A stretch of DNA of 12,842 bases from Candidatus Microgenomates bacterium (lineage in GTDB: Bacteria; Patescibacteriota; Microgenomatia; UBA1406; GWC2-37-13), in NCBI GenBank assembly GCA_015491205.1, contig WFWI01000034.1, positions 1 through 12,842 of the forward strand, in the 5' to 3' direction. The position numbers and the translations under genes are program-made. Positions 11,423 to 12,842 of the stretch are shown here, piece by piece (the stretch's first letter is position 1; each line of letters opens with the position of its first letter). The notes beneath the pieces were generated by a model, which saw only the letters and a program-made list of their open reading frames with translations, was not told where the DNA came from and made no database searches.

Positions 11423-12751
11423 ATGCTTTTTTCTTTTTGGGGTACAATTCTTTCTTGGTTAGAAAAAAATAAAGAGAAGAGTCCTCTTTTAGTCCCTATT
11501 TTAAAACAGATTGAACCAATAGAGCTTACCCAAGATTCCCTTGTTTTAAGGACAAACACTAAAGGTGTTGTTTATTTTCTTGAAAAAAGAAAAGGTGAGC
11601 TTGAGGAAATAATTCAATCTGCAACTTCTCAAAGACTTAAAGTTAAAATTGTGTTTCAACCCAAAAAAAAGAAAGAAAAACCCTCTCCTCTTTTGGAGTT
11701 TGGTGAGTCTGAAGAGGCTCTGCTTTTAAAGGCAAATCTTAACCCTCGGTTTTCCTTCGATAACTTTGCTGTTGCCTCCTCAAACCAGGTTGCTTATGCC
11801 GCTTGTCAATCTATAGCTGAAAAACCCGGAAAAGTTTACAACCCCCTTTTTATTTACGGTGGTGTAGGGGTGGGAAAAACTCATCTTGCCCAAGCTACTG
11901 CCAGAAAAATTCTAGAAACCTTTCCAAACAAAAAGGTTTATTTTTCCCCTGGAGATAATTTCACAAATGAACTTATAGAATCAATAAGAAATCGCAACAC
12001 TGATGCTTTTAGAAGAAAATATAGAAAACTTGATGTTTTAGTTGTTGATGATGTACAGTTTATTGCAGGAAAAGAGGCTGTGCAAGAAGAATTTTTCCAT
12101 ACCTTCAATTCTATTGTCTCCTCTGGTGGTCAGATAATCTTAATCTCAGACAAACCACCGGATGAAATAAAAAAACTTGAAAACAGGCTAAAGTCGCGCT
12201 TTATGGGGGGGCTTATTATTGACATCCAACCACCTGATTTTGAACTTAGAACAGCAATACTGCTTATAAAAGCAAGAGAAAAAAATATTTCCATCGATAT
12301 TGAAGCAGCAAAGCTAATAGCTCAGGAAATTACTGACACAAGGGCTTTAGAGGGAGCGCTTTTAACCTTATATGCCAAGATTTTAAACTCCTCCTATGAG
12401 GAGCCAAAAATCACATATGAATCTGCCTTTGAGTTTATAAATAAGCGCGCTTCTTCCCAAAAAAGGTTAACTATATCAGATATTTTAAAAACTGTTTCTT
12501 CCTACTATGATATCCCTGTCTCTCGCATAAAAGGGAATTCTCGGGTTTCATCTATTGCTCTGGCTCGCCAGGTTGTTATGTATATAGCAAGAGAAAAACT
12601 TAATTTAAAACTTGAGGAAATTGCTATAGCCTTGCGAAGAAAAGATCATACAACAGTGATCCATGGTGTGGAAAAAATAAAGCGACTTCTTATAAAAAAT
12701 CCTCTTTTTAAAAAAGAATTGGGCCAGATTTTGGAAAGTTTAAACCTTTAG
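11423..12751 (+). CDS. dnaA: Chromosomal replication initiator protein DnaA
   Basis: DnaA binds origin boxes and opens DNA in its ATP form. The protein is 442 aa with a short domain I/II: residues 1-80 form domain I and a Lys-rich linker follows at 81-87. The AAA+ domain starts near NPRFSFDNF (107-115), with Walker A GGVGVGKTH (146-154), Walker B LVVDD (206-210), sensor 1 IILISDKPP (238-246) and ENRLKSRFMGG (253-263). Domain IV carries the box-reading helix with the signature RRKDHTTVIHGVEKI (405-419), where Gly replaces the usual Ala. The ATG at 11423 is chosen because upstream in-frame sequence crosses the promoter and DnaA boxes. It diverges from the small membrane gene. Replication genes such as dnaN may lie beyond the right edge. 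Confidence 0.97.
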   Translation: MLFSFWGTILSWLEKNKEKSPLLVPILKQIEPIELTQDSLVLRTNTKGVVYFLEKRKGELEEIIQSATSQRLKVKIVFQPKKKKEKPSPLLEFGESEEALLLKANLNPRFSFDNFAVASSNQVAYAACQSIAEKPGKVYNPLFIYGGVGVGKTHLAQATARKILETFPNKKVYFSPGDNFTNELIESIRNRNTDAFRRKYRKLDVLVVDDVQFIAGKEAVQEEFFHTFNSIVSSGGQIILISDKPPDEIKKLENRLKSRFMGGLIIDIQPPDFELRTAILLIKAREKNISIDIEAAKLIAQEITDTRALEGALLTLYAKILNSSYEEPKITYESAFEFINKRASSQKRLTISDILKTVSSYYDIPVSRIKGNSRVSSIALARQVVMYIAREKLNLKLEEIAIALRRKDHTTVIHGVEKIKRLLIKNPLFKKELGQILESLNL

Positions 12752-12842
12752 CCTGGTTTTAAACAAATTTTTCACAAAACTGTCAACAAAGAGTTTTTTA
12801 GTTTTTTTCTTTTCTTGACAATAAAAAAGAAATGTTATACAC
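12752..12842 (+). promoter_or_regulatory. Intergenic region after dnaA with promoter and weak DnaA boxes
   Basis: This AT-rich stretch has TTTTTCACA (12768-12776, 7 of 9 bases of a DnaA box), a perfect -35 TTGACA (12815-12820), and TTATACAC at 12835-12842. The last is a DnaA box with one mismatch, cut one base short by the window edge, and it also contains a TATACA -10 candidate at 15-base spacing. It could be the promoter of the next gene and/or part of oriC. Confidence 0.4.

Overview
The window looks like a gene-dense, AT-rich bacterial chromosome segment near dnaA. The lineage is inferred. Overlapping genes, apparently leaderless promoters, a short DnaA (442 aa) and a two-helix membrane protein of a type I associate with Patescibacteria (CPR) point to a CPR-like bacterium. 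Structured leader RNA is far more GC-rich than the coding DNA (55 of 80 bases are G/C at 1371-1450), which would fit a warm habitat.

Layout. 1-1211 (-) is the 5' part of a gene of unknown function with a zinc ribbon, running off the left edge. It lies behind a long GC-rich leader (1212-1650) that contains a cobalamin riboswitch decorated with repeated hairpins. 1762-2419 (+) is a Phd/VapC-type toxin-antitoxin pair with a palindrome-rich promoter. From 8915 down to 2396 (-) runs a B12-dependent ribonucleotide reduction block: nrdR, a class II ribonucleotide reductase (nrdJ) carrying two LAGLIDADG inteins, a small excisionase-like HTH gene, a PIN-domain gene, and a PduO-type cob(I)alamin adenosyltransferase. 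9128-10445 (+) holds an unrecognised gene and a HARP-type protein-only RNase P. 10414-11286 (-) holds two small membrane proteins. 11423-12751 (+) is dnaA, preceded by an inverted pair of perfect DnaA boxes.

How it fits together. NrdJ needs adenosylcobalamin, the adenosyltransferase makes it from cobalamin, NrdR represses the operon through boxes lying in its promoter, and a cobalamin riboswitch about 1 kb beyond the adenosyltransferase controls the zinc-ribbon gene. That gene is therefore a candidate for an unrecognised B12-linked function.

Most noteworthy are: (i) the second intein, which ends in Leu-Asp instead of His-Asn, lacks the usual block F histidine, and sits directly before the catalytic thiyl-radical cysteine; (ii) the riboswitch with families of inserted hairpins and mutually complementary loops; (iii) the HARP RNase P in a bacterial context; and (iv) repeated promoter geometry placing the -10 box 5-8 bases before the ATG, implying leaderless mRNAs.
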